Shown here: in pieces, positions 6,064-13,490 of the stretch
Layout of the letters: each line of letters starts with the position of its first letter
How positions within the stretch are numbered: the stretch's first letter is position 1
Assembly (NCBI GenBank): GCA_964526295.1
Contig: CAZGKW010000065.1
Span: 1 to 19,575 of the forward strand
Origin: CAZGKW01 sp964526295
GTDB lineage: Bacteria; Planctomycetota; Phycisphaerae; FEN-1346
Length of the DNA stretch: 19,575 nucleotides
Reading direction: 5' to 3'
Translations under genes and position numbers: made by a program
The notes under the pieces: model-generated
What the model saw: the letters and a program-made list of their open reading frames with translations, nothing else
Told to the model about the DNA's origin: nothing
Databases searched by the model: none

Positions 6064-6468
6064 TCAGCAGGAGGAGCACGTCAGCCGGGCGAGGGCCTTT
6101 CGGACGCGGGAGGCGGCATAGCCGCGGAACTCGTCGCCCGTTTCGGGCGCAAAGTCCTGAATGGCGCGGGCCAGCTCCAGGTTGCCCTCCTCCAGGAGCT
6201 GGAGGGCGTCGGCTCGGCTCGGCGTCGTTTTGCGGACCGCCTCCAGCACGAGGCCCAGGTGCCGCCGCGTCAGCCGGTCGCGGGCTCGCTCGTCGCCCAG
6301 CCGGGCCCGGGCGAGCAGCTCGCGGGCCTCCTCGGGCGCCGGCGGTACGAGCCCGGCGACCTGCGATGCGTAGAGTTGAAGGCCCGCGGGCCAGGACGAC
6401 TCGACCGGCGAGGACGCGGCGTGCGATCCCGGGACCGCCGTCTCGGGTGTGCCGATGCGCGTTGTCAT
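6064..6468 (-). CDS. Small sigma-70 region-2-like protein lacking regions 3 and 4
   Basis: A 134-residue protein. Residues 32-56 resemble the end of sigma region 1.2 (LYASQV...PPAPEEARELLARA). Residues 58-78 match region 2.1 (GDERARDRLTRRHLGLVLEAV). Residues 89-111 match region 2.2, the core-polymerase contact (LQLLEEGNLELARAIQDFAPETG against the classic pattern LIQEGNIGLLRAVEKFDPERG). Region 2.3/2.4 is shortened: YAASRVRKAL replaces the usual YATWWIRQAI, so the promoter-melting tryptophans are missing. The protein stops at a C-terminal CSSC with no region 3 or 4. It may bind core polymerase without recognising promoters, or be an unusual minimal sigma factor; neither is shown. The start ATG at 6468 has AGGGGG upstream. 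The peroxiredoxin gene follows after 155 bases. Confidence 0.72.
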   Translation of the reverse strand: MTTRIGTPETAVPGSHAASSPVESSWPAGLQLYASQVAGLVPPAPEEARELLARARLGDERARDRLTRRHLGLVLEAVRKTTPSRADALQLLEEGNLELARAIQDFAPETGDEFRGYAASRVRKALARLTCSSC

Positions 6469-6814
6469 GGGGTACCCCCTGGATCTGTGGGGCCGACCGT
6501 GCGGGGGCCGGCCGACTCCTCTCCAACGCCGCCCGCATGCTACAGGGCCGACACTCAAACCCGATGACGGCCCAGTTAAAACCGCGCTAAGCCGGCGGCG
6601 TGGGGCCTGAATTGCGGGCCGGGGCGTTCCCGAGCGGGCCGTCCGGCACCGGTATAAGGGCCCAGGGAGGCGGTCCTCGGCGGCGGACTTGGCGGCACCG
6701 GGTCCTCGATGGCCGGGCCGACGGCGGGCGGCCTGTGTCCTTGCTTTCCCAGGTTGCCCAGATTCCCACCGGCGTTCGGGGGCCTTACGCCGCCTGCGGT
6801 TCGGTCCGGCGTCC
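6469..6814. other. Divergent intergenic region between sigma-like gene and kinase gene
   Basis: No supported gene lies here. It begins with the palindrome GGGGTACCCC (6469-6478), next to the sigma-like start codon. A lone TATAAG at 6653-6658 on the plus strand has no partner -35 at proper spacing. I found no convincing promoter for the sigma-like gene. Confidence 0.45.
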
Positions 6815-6843
6815 TCGACACGGTTCCCACGCCGGGTTACAAT
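6815..6843 (+). promoter_or_regulatory. Sigma-70-type promoter of the two-component operon
   Basis: TCGACA (6815-6820), a 17-bp spacer and TACAAT (6838-6843) each match the consensus hexamers at five of six positions. The predicted start near 6850 gives a leader of about 48 bases to the kinase ATG. Confidence 0.6.
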
Positions 6844-6897
6844 GCCGCTCCGTGGCCGCCGGTGCGGCCGCGGCGCCGACGCGGAGGGAGAACGGCG

Positions 6898-8355
6898 ATG
6901 AGGCTGACCATCCGGGCACGCTTCGTCCTGGCCATGAACCTGCTCGTGGCCGGCGTGGGCATCGCCGCCGGGTGGATCGGCATCGCCGTCACCGGGAGCG
7001 GCGTCGAGCGGCGCCTCGTCGACGAGCCGGCCGCGGGCGCTGCCGACCTCTTCGAGACGCTCAACCTCCCCCTCACCGTGACGATGATGGAGCGGCTGAG
7101 CCAGGTCCTGGGGTCCGACGTGGTGGCGGCCCCGGCGGACGACCCGGCGGCGGCCGTCGGCAGCCTGCCCGACTACGAGCAGTACACGTTCACCCGGCGC
7201 CTGGCCCGCGGCGAGGTCGGCCGGCGCGTCGTGCTGCGCGACAGGGCGTACCTGGTCGGCCGGTCGGCCGTCGAGCGGCCCGCCGGAGCCGGCAGCGAGC
7301 GGATCCGCCTCTACGTCCTCGCCGCCGAGTCGGAGGTCCGGGCGGCCAAGAGGAAGGCCACGCGGTCCATCCTGTGGGTGACGCTGGCGGCGGTGGTCGT
7401 CGCGACGGCCCTGAGCGTGTGGTTGGCGGAAACGATCTCGCGGCCCGTGCGGCGGTTGGCCGAGAGGATGCGGCGCCTCACGGCGCGGGCCGAGTCGGAC
7501 CGGCTCACAGCGAGCGATGCCGGCGCGACGGGCCCCGCGCCGTCGCGGCCGGAGGCGCCGGCGGGCGGACCGGCCGAGGTAACCGTCCTGGCGGCCTCGT
7601 TCGAGACGCTTTTGGCCCGCCTGGCACAGGCCCGCCGGCGGATGGCCCGGGCCGAGCGGCTCGCCACCCTCGGCCGGGTCGCGGCGTCGGTGGCCCACGA
7701 GCTTCGGAACCCGCTGAGCGGCATCCGGATGAACGCTCAGCTCCTGGCGGACGAGATGGCCGCCTCGGGCAACGCCGACGAGAGCCTCCAGCGGATCATC
7801 CGCGAGGCCGATCGCATGGAGCTCTACCTGGGCGAGCTGCTGACCCTGGCGAAGAGCGGAGAGAGGGACGCGCCGGCCGAGGCCGCCGCCGCGGCGGCGC
7901 CGCCGCGCGAGACCGTCCGCCCCGAGGAGGTGGCCGAGTCGGTCCTCGGGCTCGTCGAAGGACGGTGCCGGCACGAGGGCATCGAGGTCCGACGCCGATG
8001 GGGCGACGACGTGCCGCCCGTCCGGGCCGACGAGACCCGCATCCGGCAGGTCGTCCTGAACCTCCTCCTGAACGCCCTGGACGCGAGCGGGCCCGGGGGC
8101 ACGGTGACCCTCGCGACGCGCCAGGCCGACGACGGCGGCGCACGCCTGGAGGTCGCCGACACGGGCCGCGGCGTGGACGCGGGCGACGGGACGGACGTCT
8201 TCGAGCCGTTCGTCACGAGCAAGCCGGACGGAATCGGCCTCGGGCTTTACGTGTGCCGTCGCAACGTCGAGGCCTGCGGCGGTCGGATCGGCTACGAGTC
8301 GTCGTCGGCCGGGACGACGTTCTGGTTCGAGTTGCCCGCCGCCGAGGACGGATGA
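6898..8355 (+). CDS. Membrane sensor histidine kinase
   Basis: A 485-residue two-component sensor. Transmembrane segments lie at about 9-31 and 158-178 and enclose a roughly 125-residue extracytoplasmic sensor region of no recognised type. A HAMP-like region follows (SRPVRRLAERMRRL), interrupted by a Pro/Ala/Gly-rich insert at about 205-226. The dimerisation helix carries the H-box VAHELRNPLSGIRMN with phosphorylated H267. The ATPase domain has the N-box NLLLNALDAS (388-397), G1 DTGRG (421-425), the F-box FEPFVTSK and G2 GIGLGL (445-450), so it looks active. The ATG at 6898 has GGAGGGAG upstream; the open frame before it lacks protein character. The response regulator follows 76 bases later, the expected partner. 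The overall build resembles kinases that drive NtrC-type activators. Confidence 0.92.
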   Translation: MRLTIRARFVLAMNLLVAGVGIAAGWIGIAVTGSGVERRLVDEPAAGAADLFETLNLPLTVTMMERLSQVLGSDVVAAPADDPAAAVGSLPDYEQYTFTRRLARGEVGRRVVLRDRAYLVGRSAVERPAGAGSERIRLYVLAAESEVRAAKRKATRSILWVTLAAVVVATALSVWLAETISRPVRRLAERMRRLTARAESDRLTASDAGATGPAPSRPEAPAGGPAEVTVLAASFETLLARLAQARRRMARAERLATLGRVAASVAHELRNPLSGIRMNAQLLADEMAASGNADESLQRIIREADRMELYLGELLTLAKSGERDAPAEAAAAAAPPRETVRPEEVAESVLGLVEGRCRHEGIEVRRRWGDDVPPVRADETRIRQVVLNLLLNALDASGPGGTVTLATRQADDGGARLEVADTGRGVDAGDGTDVFEPFVTSKPDGIGLGLYVCRRNVEACGGRIGYESSSAGTTFWFELPAAEDG

Positions 8356-8371
8356 CTCAACCGCTGTTCCT

Positions 8372-8403
8372 CACCGTGGAGAACGCCGAGAGCGCAGAGG
8401 AAC
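8372..8403 (+). repeat. Degenerate 9-bp tandem repeat between kinase and regulator
   Basis: GTGGAGAAC, GCCGAGAGC and GCAGAGGAA follow one another from 8375 to 8401 and fit a loose consensus GCNGAGAAC. Similar GCAGAGAACGCAGAG strings recur in intergenic DNA of many environmental bacteria, as far as I recall. Only one locus is visible in this window, so its dispersed nature is untested. Confidence 0.4.
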
Positions 8404-8431
8404 GGGACTTCGGGGGGAGCGGGAGCCGACG

Positions 8432-9895
8432 ATGGCCGAGCCGCTGGACATCCTGGTCGTCGACGACGAAGAGGCCATCTGCTTCGCGCTGCGGCGGTAC
8501 TTCGAGGCCCGCGGGCACACGGTCCGCGTGGCGGCGACCGCCGAGTCAGCCTTGGCGGCCTATCGCGACGCGCCGGCCGACGTCGTCTTCCTCGACGTCC
8601 GCCTGCCGGACGCCAGCGGCCTGGACGTCCTCGATACGCTGCGGCGCGAGGACCCCGCGGCCCGGGTCGTCGTCATGACGGCCTACGGGTCGCTCCAGAC
8701 CGTGACGCGGGCGCTCGGGGGGAAGGCCTTCGAGTACCTGGTCAAGCCGCTCGACCTGGAGCGGGCGGGCGAGATCGTCGAGCAGGTTCGGGCGTCGCGC
8801 GAGGCGGCCGCTCCGGCCGCTCCGGCGGCGCCGGAGGGTCCGTCCCAGCCTTTGGAGGAGGCAGGCGAGCCGCTCCTGGTGGGCCGCTCGGCGGCCATCC
8901 AGGAGGTCTACAAGCGGATCGCCCGGGCCGCCGACAGCGATGCCACCGTCCTGATCGTGGGCGAAACGGGCACGGGCAAGGAGAAGGTGGCCCGGGCGAT
9001 CCACGCCCACAGCCGCCGCCTCGCCGGACCGTTCGTCGCCGTCGGCAGCGGGGCCCTGCCCGAGACGCTAGCCGAGAGCGAACTGTTCGGCTACGCCAAG
9101 GGGGCGTTCACCGGGGCCGACGCGGACAAGCCGGGCCACTTCCAGGCGGCCGACGGGGGGACGCTTTTCCTCGACGAGGTGGGCGAGATGTCGCCGGCCG
9201 TCCAGGTCAAGCTGCTGCGGTTCCTCGACGACCAGACGATCACGCCGCTCGGGGCCGTGCGGCCGGTGCGGCTCGACGTGCGGGTGCTGGCGGCGACGAA
9301 CCGGGACCTCGCGCGGGAGGTGGCCGAGGGGCGGTTCCGCGAGGACCTGTACTATCGGCTGGCGGTCTTGCGGATCGAGGTGCCGCCGCTTTCGGCGAGG
9401 CCGGAGGACGTGCTGCCGCTGGCGCGGCACTTCGTGTCGGAGATCGCCGCCCTTCGAGCGGCTCAAGGCGGCCCCGAGCTCGATCGAGGGGCTGGCGGCG
9501 GCGAGGCCCCGCCCATCAGCGACGAGGCGGCCCGGTGCCTGGAGCGGTACCCGTGGCCGGGCAACGTCCGCGAGCTGCGGGCGGCGATCGAGCACGCGGT
9601 CGTCATGTCGGGCGGCGGGCCGATCCTTCCGGTCCACCTGCCGGAAGCCGTCCGCCGCGGCCGGTCGGCCGCGCCGCGGGGCGACGACGCCGAGGCCCGG
9701 CTCCAGCGGTGGGTGGATGCCCTGATCGCGGGGCCGACCGAGCGGCTCCGGTCCGCGGCGAGCGACCTGGAGCGGGCCCTGATCGAGCGGGCCCTCGACG
9801 AGACCGGAGGCAACCAGTCGGCGGCCGCCGAGCTGCTCGGCATGCACCGCAACACCCTCCGGGGCAAGATGCGGGACTACGGCATCGAGGCGTGA
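8432..9895 (+). CDS. NtrC-family sigma-54-dependent response regulator
   Basis: A 487-residue transcription activator. The receiver domain (1-120) has the acidic pair D11/D12, phosphoacceptor D55 (VVFLDVRLPD), T83 and K105. An Ala/Pro-rich linker precedes the AAA+ domain (about 148-390) with Walker A GETGTGKE (177-184), the sigma-54 contact loop GAFTGA (224-229), Walker B GGTLFLDEVG (242-251) and WPGNVREL (375-382). The C-terminal Fis-type helix-turn-helix is at about 445-485 (ALDETGGNQSAAAELLGMHR). All key residues are present. The start has GGGGGGAGCGGGAG upstream. It is paired with the kinase before it and converges on the PEP-CTERM gene. I found no clear -24/-12 promoter in the window, so its targets may lie elsewhere. 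Confidence 0.95.
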   Translation: MAEPLDILVVDDEEAICFALRRYFEARGHTVRVAATAESALAAYRDAPADVVFLDVRLPDASGLDVLDTLRREDPAARVVVMTAYGSLQTVTRALGGKAFEYLVKPLDLERAGEIVEQVRASREAAAPAAPAAPEGPSQPLEEAGEPLLVGRSAAIQEVYKRIARAADSDATVLIVGETGTGKEKVARAIHAHSRRLAGPFVAVGSGALPETLAESELFGYAKGAFTGADADKPGHFQAADGGTLFLDEVGEMSPAVQVKLLRFLDDQTITPLGAVRPVRLDVRVLAATNRDLAREVAEGRFREDLYYRLAVLRIEVPPLSARPEDVLPLARHFVSEIAALRAAQGGPELDRGAGGGEAPPISDEAARCLERYPWPGNVRELRAAIEHAVVMSGGGPILPVHLPEAVRRGRSAAPRGDDAEARLQRWVDALIAGPTERLRSAASDLERALIERALDETGGNQSAAAELLGMHRNTLRGKMRDYGIEA

Positions 9896-9963
9896 CGTGG
9901 CCGTGGGCCGGGCACGAGGGAGAGCGGACGTTTCGGGCAGTGGCCCAGGCGCACAGATGCCAG

Positions 9964-10941
9964 TCAGGATCGTGGGCGGCGGACGACGGCGGCCGCGAGT
10001 CCCGCCGCCACCAGCGCCAGCGTCGCCGGCTCGGGGACGTACTCGACCCTGAGCCAGTCGATCTCGGCCTGGGCCCTGCCGCTGGAGCCCCTCCAGTAGA
10101 GCCGGACCCCCTCGATGGTCTCGAAGTCGATGCGATAGCCCTCGCTGTCGAACGGGTGGGTGCCGCCGCCGTCGAGGCCCTGGGTGCCCATGAGGTCGTC
10201 GGGCTCGAAACCGTCGCCCTCGGCATCGTACCATAGCTCCTGCGAGTCGGGCCCGAGGACGTACTGGTAGGTCTTGAACTCGGACTGGGAGTAGGTGCCG
10301 GTGCCCGCGCCGACCACGCCGTGCTCCGAAGGCTGAGGGCTGTCGCCGTCGGGGGCCGACGAAAAGCCCGGCAGCCACCAATCGTCGGTGGCCTCGAACT
10401 CGCCCTCGACCGTGTCGCCGCCGGCGTACATCATGAGGTTGGCGTCAGTTCCCAGGCGGATCCGCATGTTGTAGGCGGGCCGAGCCCACCACTCCTGGTC
10501 GAAATCGTCGTAGCGGTCGTCGAGGTCCACGTCGAGGCCGCCCGACGGATAGTCGTGGACCAGGAAGACGTTGAACCGGCTGCCCTCGTTCGAGAGCGAC
10601 CCGCTCTGCCATTTGGCGCTGAACGTGACGGTGATCGTGACGTCGTCGCCGGAGCGGTCGATGGGCGAATCGAACCGGTGGTCCAGGCAGGTGAACGTCT
10701 TCAGGTCGTCGGCGCTGACGTACCCGCTGTGGTCCTGGGCGTCGGCCGTCAGCGTCACCTTCCCGCCCGTCAGGTCGAAGGCCGAGACGGCCCCGGCGTT
10801 GCCGCCCCAGGTGACGGCGGTGCTGAGGTCGTTCCAATGGATGAGGTCGTCGAAGGGGTCATGGAGTAGCTCCACGGAGCCGAAGGCCGGGCCGGCCGCC
10901 AGACCGAGCCCGACGGCAAGAATCACCTGACTGATGCGCAT
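9964..10941 (-). CDS. PEP-CTERM-sorted exported protein
   Basis: A 325-residue surface protein. An N-terminal signal peptide (MRISQVILAVGLGLAAGPAFG) is followed by an acidic, Asp/Gly/Trp/Tyr-rich beta-type body, similar in style to concanavalin-like sandwich domains but not assigned to a family. It ends in VPEPATLALVAAGLAAAVVR plus a basic tail, the PEP-CTERM signal that exosortase cleaves, a system linked to exopolysaccharide-producing Gram-negatives and Planctomycetes. The exosortase is not in the window. The ATG at 10941 has AGGAAAGGA nine bases upstream. It is transcribed toward the NtrC-type regulator; the 68-base gap shows no clear terminator. Confidence 0.87.
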   Translation of the reverse strand: MRISQVILAVGLGLAAGPAFGSVELLHDPFDDLIHWNDLSTAVTWGGNAGAVSAFDLTGGKVTLTADAQDHSGYVSADDLKTFTCLDHRFDSPIDRSGDDVTITVTFSAKWQSGSLSNEGSRFNVFLVHDYPSGGLDVDLDDRYDDFDQEWWARPAYNMRIRLGTDANLMMYAGGDTVEGEFEATDDWWLPGFSSAPDGDSPQPSEHGVVGAGTGTYSQSEFKTYQYVLGPDSQELWYDAEGDGFEPDDLMGTQGLDGGGTHPFDSEGYRIDFETIEGVRLYWRGSSGRAQAEIDWLRVEYVPEPATLALVAAGLAAAVVRRPRS

Positions 10942-11057
10942 TGCGGTCGTTCCTTTCCTGCCTGGGGCCACAGCAGGCCATGCCGGCGACCGAATCGCCC
11001 CTCAGAAAGGGGGGCGCCGGTCGCGCGGTACGGGCACAGGCAATCCCCGTGCCGTCA

Positions 11058-11085
11058 AGTATGAGGCAGAATGCCCGTGGGTCAA
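11058..11085 (-). promoter_or_regulatory. Candidate promoter of the PEP-CTERM gene
   Basis: On the minus strand TTGACC (11080-11085), a 16-bp spacer and CATACT (11058-11063) lie in a locally less GC-rich stretch about 115 bases before the ATG. The -35 is good and the -10 modest. Confidence 0.4.
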
Positions 11086-11092
11086 ACCGATT

Positions 11093-11112
11093 GCCCGTCC
11101 GTGCGGACGGGC
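11093..11112 (-). terminator. Stem-loop downstream of the CBM-like protein gene
   Basis: GCCCGTCC (11093-11100), loop GTGC, GGACGGGC (11105-11112) is a perfect 8-bp stem. It lies about 90 bases past the stop at 11201 and just before the candidate promoter of the next gene, a sensible place for a transcript end. There is no strong U-tract after it. Confidence 0.45.
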
Positions 11113-11200
11113 GCCGTGCCGGAACGGCGGTCGTCTGAGGCCCGCCTGAGACGCTCCTCTTGCCGTTGGCCCGTTCGTGTGGCGGCGTTCTGCTCCTCGT

Positions 11201-12601
11201 CTATCGCGGTGCCCTCGGCTCGAGGCCCAGGTCCTGGAGCGCCTTGAGGAGCACCAGTTGCTCGGCGGGCGTCAGGGGCCTGCTCGGACGCACGTCCACC
11301 TTCAGCCGCACGCCGGCCTCGCCGTCGATCTTGCGAAGGGCCATCACGTAGAGGTCCAGCAACTGCTCCAGCGACAGTTCGCCCGACCAGGCCGAGGGCG
11401 GCTGAGGCTGCGGATTCGGCCTCACCGGGTCTCCCACCGGGCGGTAGACCATCGTTTCCGACGCGCCCGGCCGGGCGACCGTGAGGGTGGCCGGCGTCAG
11501 CTCCAGCAGGTCCAGGCCGACGTAGTGGCCGCGCGACAGCGGGGCCTTGCCCACGATCCGGACGGCGAGCGTCGTCTCGCCTTTCCCGAGCTGGACGGTG
11601 CCGACGTCGATCCGCGGGCCCCGCACGACGCGGGGGGCATAGCCGTCGACGGTGCCGCCGACCGGTCGGCGTCCTCCGGGGCCGTCGACGTAGAACTGGA
11701 CCTGTCCGAAGTCCGGGGCCTTCGTCAGGTACGCCGACAGGTGGAACGCGCCGCCGCTGGGGTGCCGCACCGGGAACCGCAGCTCGGCCCCCGGTCCGGG
11801 GGCGGCCCAGAACAGTTGGGCCCCGCCGCTCCAGGTCTTCCCGAAGGGGGCCATGTTCTGGCGGCCGACGGTGCCGGCGGTGGCCTTGGCGGCCGGGCCG
11901 ACGAGCGATTCACCTTCGATGCGGATGGCCCCGGCGAACAGGTCCACGATCGGCTTGAACTGGAGCGGTTCCTGGCTCGCCTTCAGCTCGGCCAGGACCG
12001 CTTTGATGGCCGGCTTCGGGGGAGGCGGCGGCGGGGGCGGAGGCGGGGCCCCGCGGCCGGCGCTTCGCCTCGACAGCTCCGCCGCACGCCCCGGGTCCAC
12101 CGCGTAGATCGTCAAGGGATGCCGCATCGACCGGATCAGCGAATCGAAGGGCAGGGCCCGGTCGCCTTCGAAGGACGCGTTCGCCTTGGTGACGACCCCC
12201 AAGGCCCCGTGGTTCAGCCAGGGGTCCTCGTTCACGCGGAACTCCGACGAGACCTGTCCCTCCAGGTCGCCCTCGATCTCTATCTTCTCGACCGCCGTCC
12301 TTGTGCGGGTGTCGTACTCGCCGACGGCCTCGATCCACATGGCGTACTTGATGCGGCTGGAGGTCTGGCTGTAGAAGCCGCCCTTCTTCAGCGAGAACCC
12401 CTTGGACGTCTTGCTCTCGACCACCAGCAGGACGCCTCGGAAGGCGTACTCGTGGACGGGTCCGTTCGGCACGCCGCCGGCGGCGACCAGCTCGACCTCC
12501 CTCCAGGACAGCTCGTCGCCGGCGCGGGCGGAGCCACAGAGCCCCGCCGCCAGCACGGCGAGCAGGACCCCGGTTCGTGTTTTCGATGACCGGAACGCCA
12601 T
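11201..12601 (-). CDS. Exported protein with CBM-like beta-sandwich
   Basis: A 466-residue secreted protein of unknown activity. A signal peptide ends near ARAGD (residues about 22-28). The first domain (about 30-185) has no recognised family. A proline run (ten consecutive Pro near residue 190) forms a linker. Residues about 225-375 resemble a galactose-binding-like or carbohydrate-binding sandwich: IRIEGESL, then NMAPFGKTWSGGAQLFW, a GGAFHLSAYLTKAPDFGQVQ strand pair, and HYVGLDLLELTP. I infer binding to sugar polymer; no catalytic motif is seen. A helical tail (LSLEQLLDLYVMALRKIDGE) ends it. The ATG at 12601 has AAGGAGGAAC upstream, a strong ribosome site, and a near-consensus promoter lies about 130 bases before. 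An upstream in-frame start at 12727 would sit right at the -10 and is rejected. Confidence 0.78.
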   Translation of the reverse strand: MAFRSSKTRTGVLLAVLAAGLCGSARAGDELSWREVELVAAGGVPNGPVHEYAFRGVLLVVESKTSKGFSLKKGGFYSQTSSRIKYAMWIEAVGEYDTRTRTAVEKIEIEGDLEGQVSSEFRVNEDPWLNHGALGVVTKANASFEGDRALPFDSLIRSMRHPLTIYAVDPGRAAELSRRSAGRGAPPPPPPPPPPKPAIKAVLAELKASQEPLQFKPIVDLFAGAIRIEGESLVGPAAKATAGTVGRQNMAPFGKTWSGGAQLFWAAPGPGAELRFPVRHPSGGAFHLSAYLTKAPDFGQVQFYVDGPGGRRPVGGTVDGYAPRVVRGPRIDVGTVQLGKGETTLAVRIVGKAPLSRGHYVGLDLLELTPATLTVARPGASETMVYRPVGDPVRPNPQPQPPSAWSGELSLEQLLDLYVMALRKIDGEAGVRLKVDVRPSRPLTPAEQLVLLKALQDLGLEPRAPR

Positions 12602-12897
12602 GGCCGTTCCTCCTTCGTCGATGGGTCTCGCGCACCGGACAAGGGTGCGGGGGAACGCGGCGGAAGCAAAGGCCCCAGAGGCTGCCCGGGCTCCGGGTGC
12701 GAGTCGCGTTGCATCAGGCAGCTTCAATGATTTTAGGACCGCCCGGAGACGGCCGTCAAGGCGCCTTCCGCTCCGGGGGCCCGCCAGAGGGAGACCCCGG
12801 CGGGGCCGTCTTCCTGGATCGACCCTTTCCGCGGCACGCCCGGCGGCCTACCGTGAACGATTGGCAGCAACGACACGGGCACATCAGGGGGGACGGC
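12602..12897. other. Divergent intergenic region, CBM-like gene versus ankyrin gene
   Basis: No gene is supported here. It holds a strong minus-strand promoter (12730-12759) and the ribosome sites of both flanking genes. On the plus strand I found no convincing promoter for the ankyrin gene; TTGGCA at 12861 has no -10 at suitable spacing. Confidence 0.5.
12730..12759 (-). promoter_or_regulatory. Near-consensus sigma-70 promoter for the CBM-like protein gene
   Basis: On the minus strand TTGACG (12754-12759), an 18-bp spacer and TAAAAT (12730-12735) each match the consensus hexamers at five of six positions. It is one of the few AT-rich spots in the region and leaves a leader of about 120 bases. 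Confidence 0.65.
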
Positions 12898-13437
12898 ATG
12901 AGCAGGCCGAATACCAGCCTCACGGCCATGCTATTCGTCGCCCTGTGCGCGGCATCGCTGAGGGCCGCGGCGCCGTCGGCACCGACGCTCCACGACGCGG
13001 CCGCCAAGGGAGACACGGCCGCCGTCGTCAAGTACCTCGCCGCCGGAGGCGATCCGAACGCCAGGGACGACAGCGGCGAGCCACTCCTATGCGCGGCCGT
13101 GCGGCACGGCCGGACGGAGGTCGCCCGCAAGCTCCTGGCCAAGGGGGCCAACCCGAATGCGGCCGGTGACTTCTTCGGCGAGACGCCGGTGGCCCTGGCG
13201 GCCGCGACACAGAACCACGAGCTGATCGCGCTGCTCGTGAAGCACGGGGCGAAGCTCGACGCCGGCAGCGGGATGCGAGGCACGCCGCCGCTGCTGGCCG
13301 CCGGGGCGGACCCCGAAACGGCGAACGAGGGGGGCGTTAAGCCCCTTGACCTTGCCCGCCGCAACGAGCACGAGGGTGTGGCCGCTCTCCTGGCCCAAGC
13401 GTCAGGCGCATCCGGTCACTCAAGAGCGTCCGAGTAG
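12898..13437 (+). CDS. Exported ankyrin-repeat protein
   Basis: A 179-residue protein with an N-terminal signal peptide (LTAMLFVALCAASLRAAA, cleavage near residue 25). Ankyrin repeats follow from about residue 30: LHDAAAKGDTAAVVKYLAAG, then LLCAAVRHGRTEVARKLLAK, then VALAAATQNHELIALLVKHG, and a last half-repeat LDLARRNEHEGVAALLAQ. The repeat between residues 128 and 147 is short: GTPP runs straight into LLAAGADPE, so about 20 residues of its two-helix core are missing without a frameshift. Ankyrin repeats bind other proteins; the partner here is unknown, and export suggests a periplasmic role. The ATG at 12898 has AGGGGGG five bases upstream. It converges on the glycosidase gene with a 53-base gap holding only a weak stem (13446-13460). 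Confidence 0.85.
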   Translation: MSRPNTSLTAMLFVALCAASLRAAAPSAPTLHDAAAKGDTAAVVKYLAAGGDPNARDDSGEPLLCAAVRHGRTEVARKLLAKGANPNAAGDFFGETPVALAAATQNHELIALLVKHGAKLDAGSGMRGTPPLLAAGADPETANEGGVKPLDLARRNEHEGVAALLAQASGASGHSRASE

Positions 13438-13490
13438 GCGGGCCGGCGGGGCGGTCCCGCGGGTCTCGCGCCGCGGCATCGCGCCCTTCA

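Noticed and set aside
5909..6538. N-terminal extension of the peroxiredoxin
   Set aside because: It overlaps the sigma-like gene in another phase and would bury the lipoprotein signal peptide inside the protein.
6469..7974. N-terminal extension of the sigma-like protein on the minus strand
   Set aside because: It runs antisense to the kinase and shows no protein character before the ATG at 6468, which has its own ribosome site.
6600..8678. Long plus-strand frame overlapping the kinase in another phase
   Set aside because: Arg/Gly/Pro-rich with no motif; the kinase frame has all H, N, G1 and G2 boxes and a Shine-Dalgarno.
9068..10381. Long minus-strand frame opposite the NtrC-type regulator
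   Set aside because: Shadow of the regulator gene, which has intact receiver, AAA+ and Fis-type motifs.
10942..11030. Possible sigma-54 -24/-12 site before the PEP-CTERM gene
   Set aside because: The GG and GC elements are spaced eight rather than ten bases apart, so it does not fit the consensus.
12028..12060. G-rich run that could suggest a G-quadruplex or simple repeat
   Set aside because: It simply encodes the polyproline linker of the CBM-like protein on the minus strand.
11177..12589. Long plus-strand frame opposite the CBM-like protein gene
   Set aside because: No domain, and the minus-strand gene has a strong promoter, ribosome site and signal peptide.
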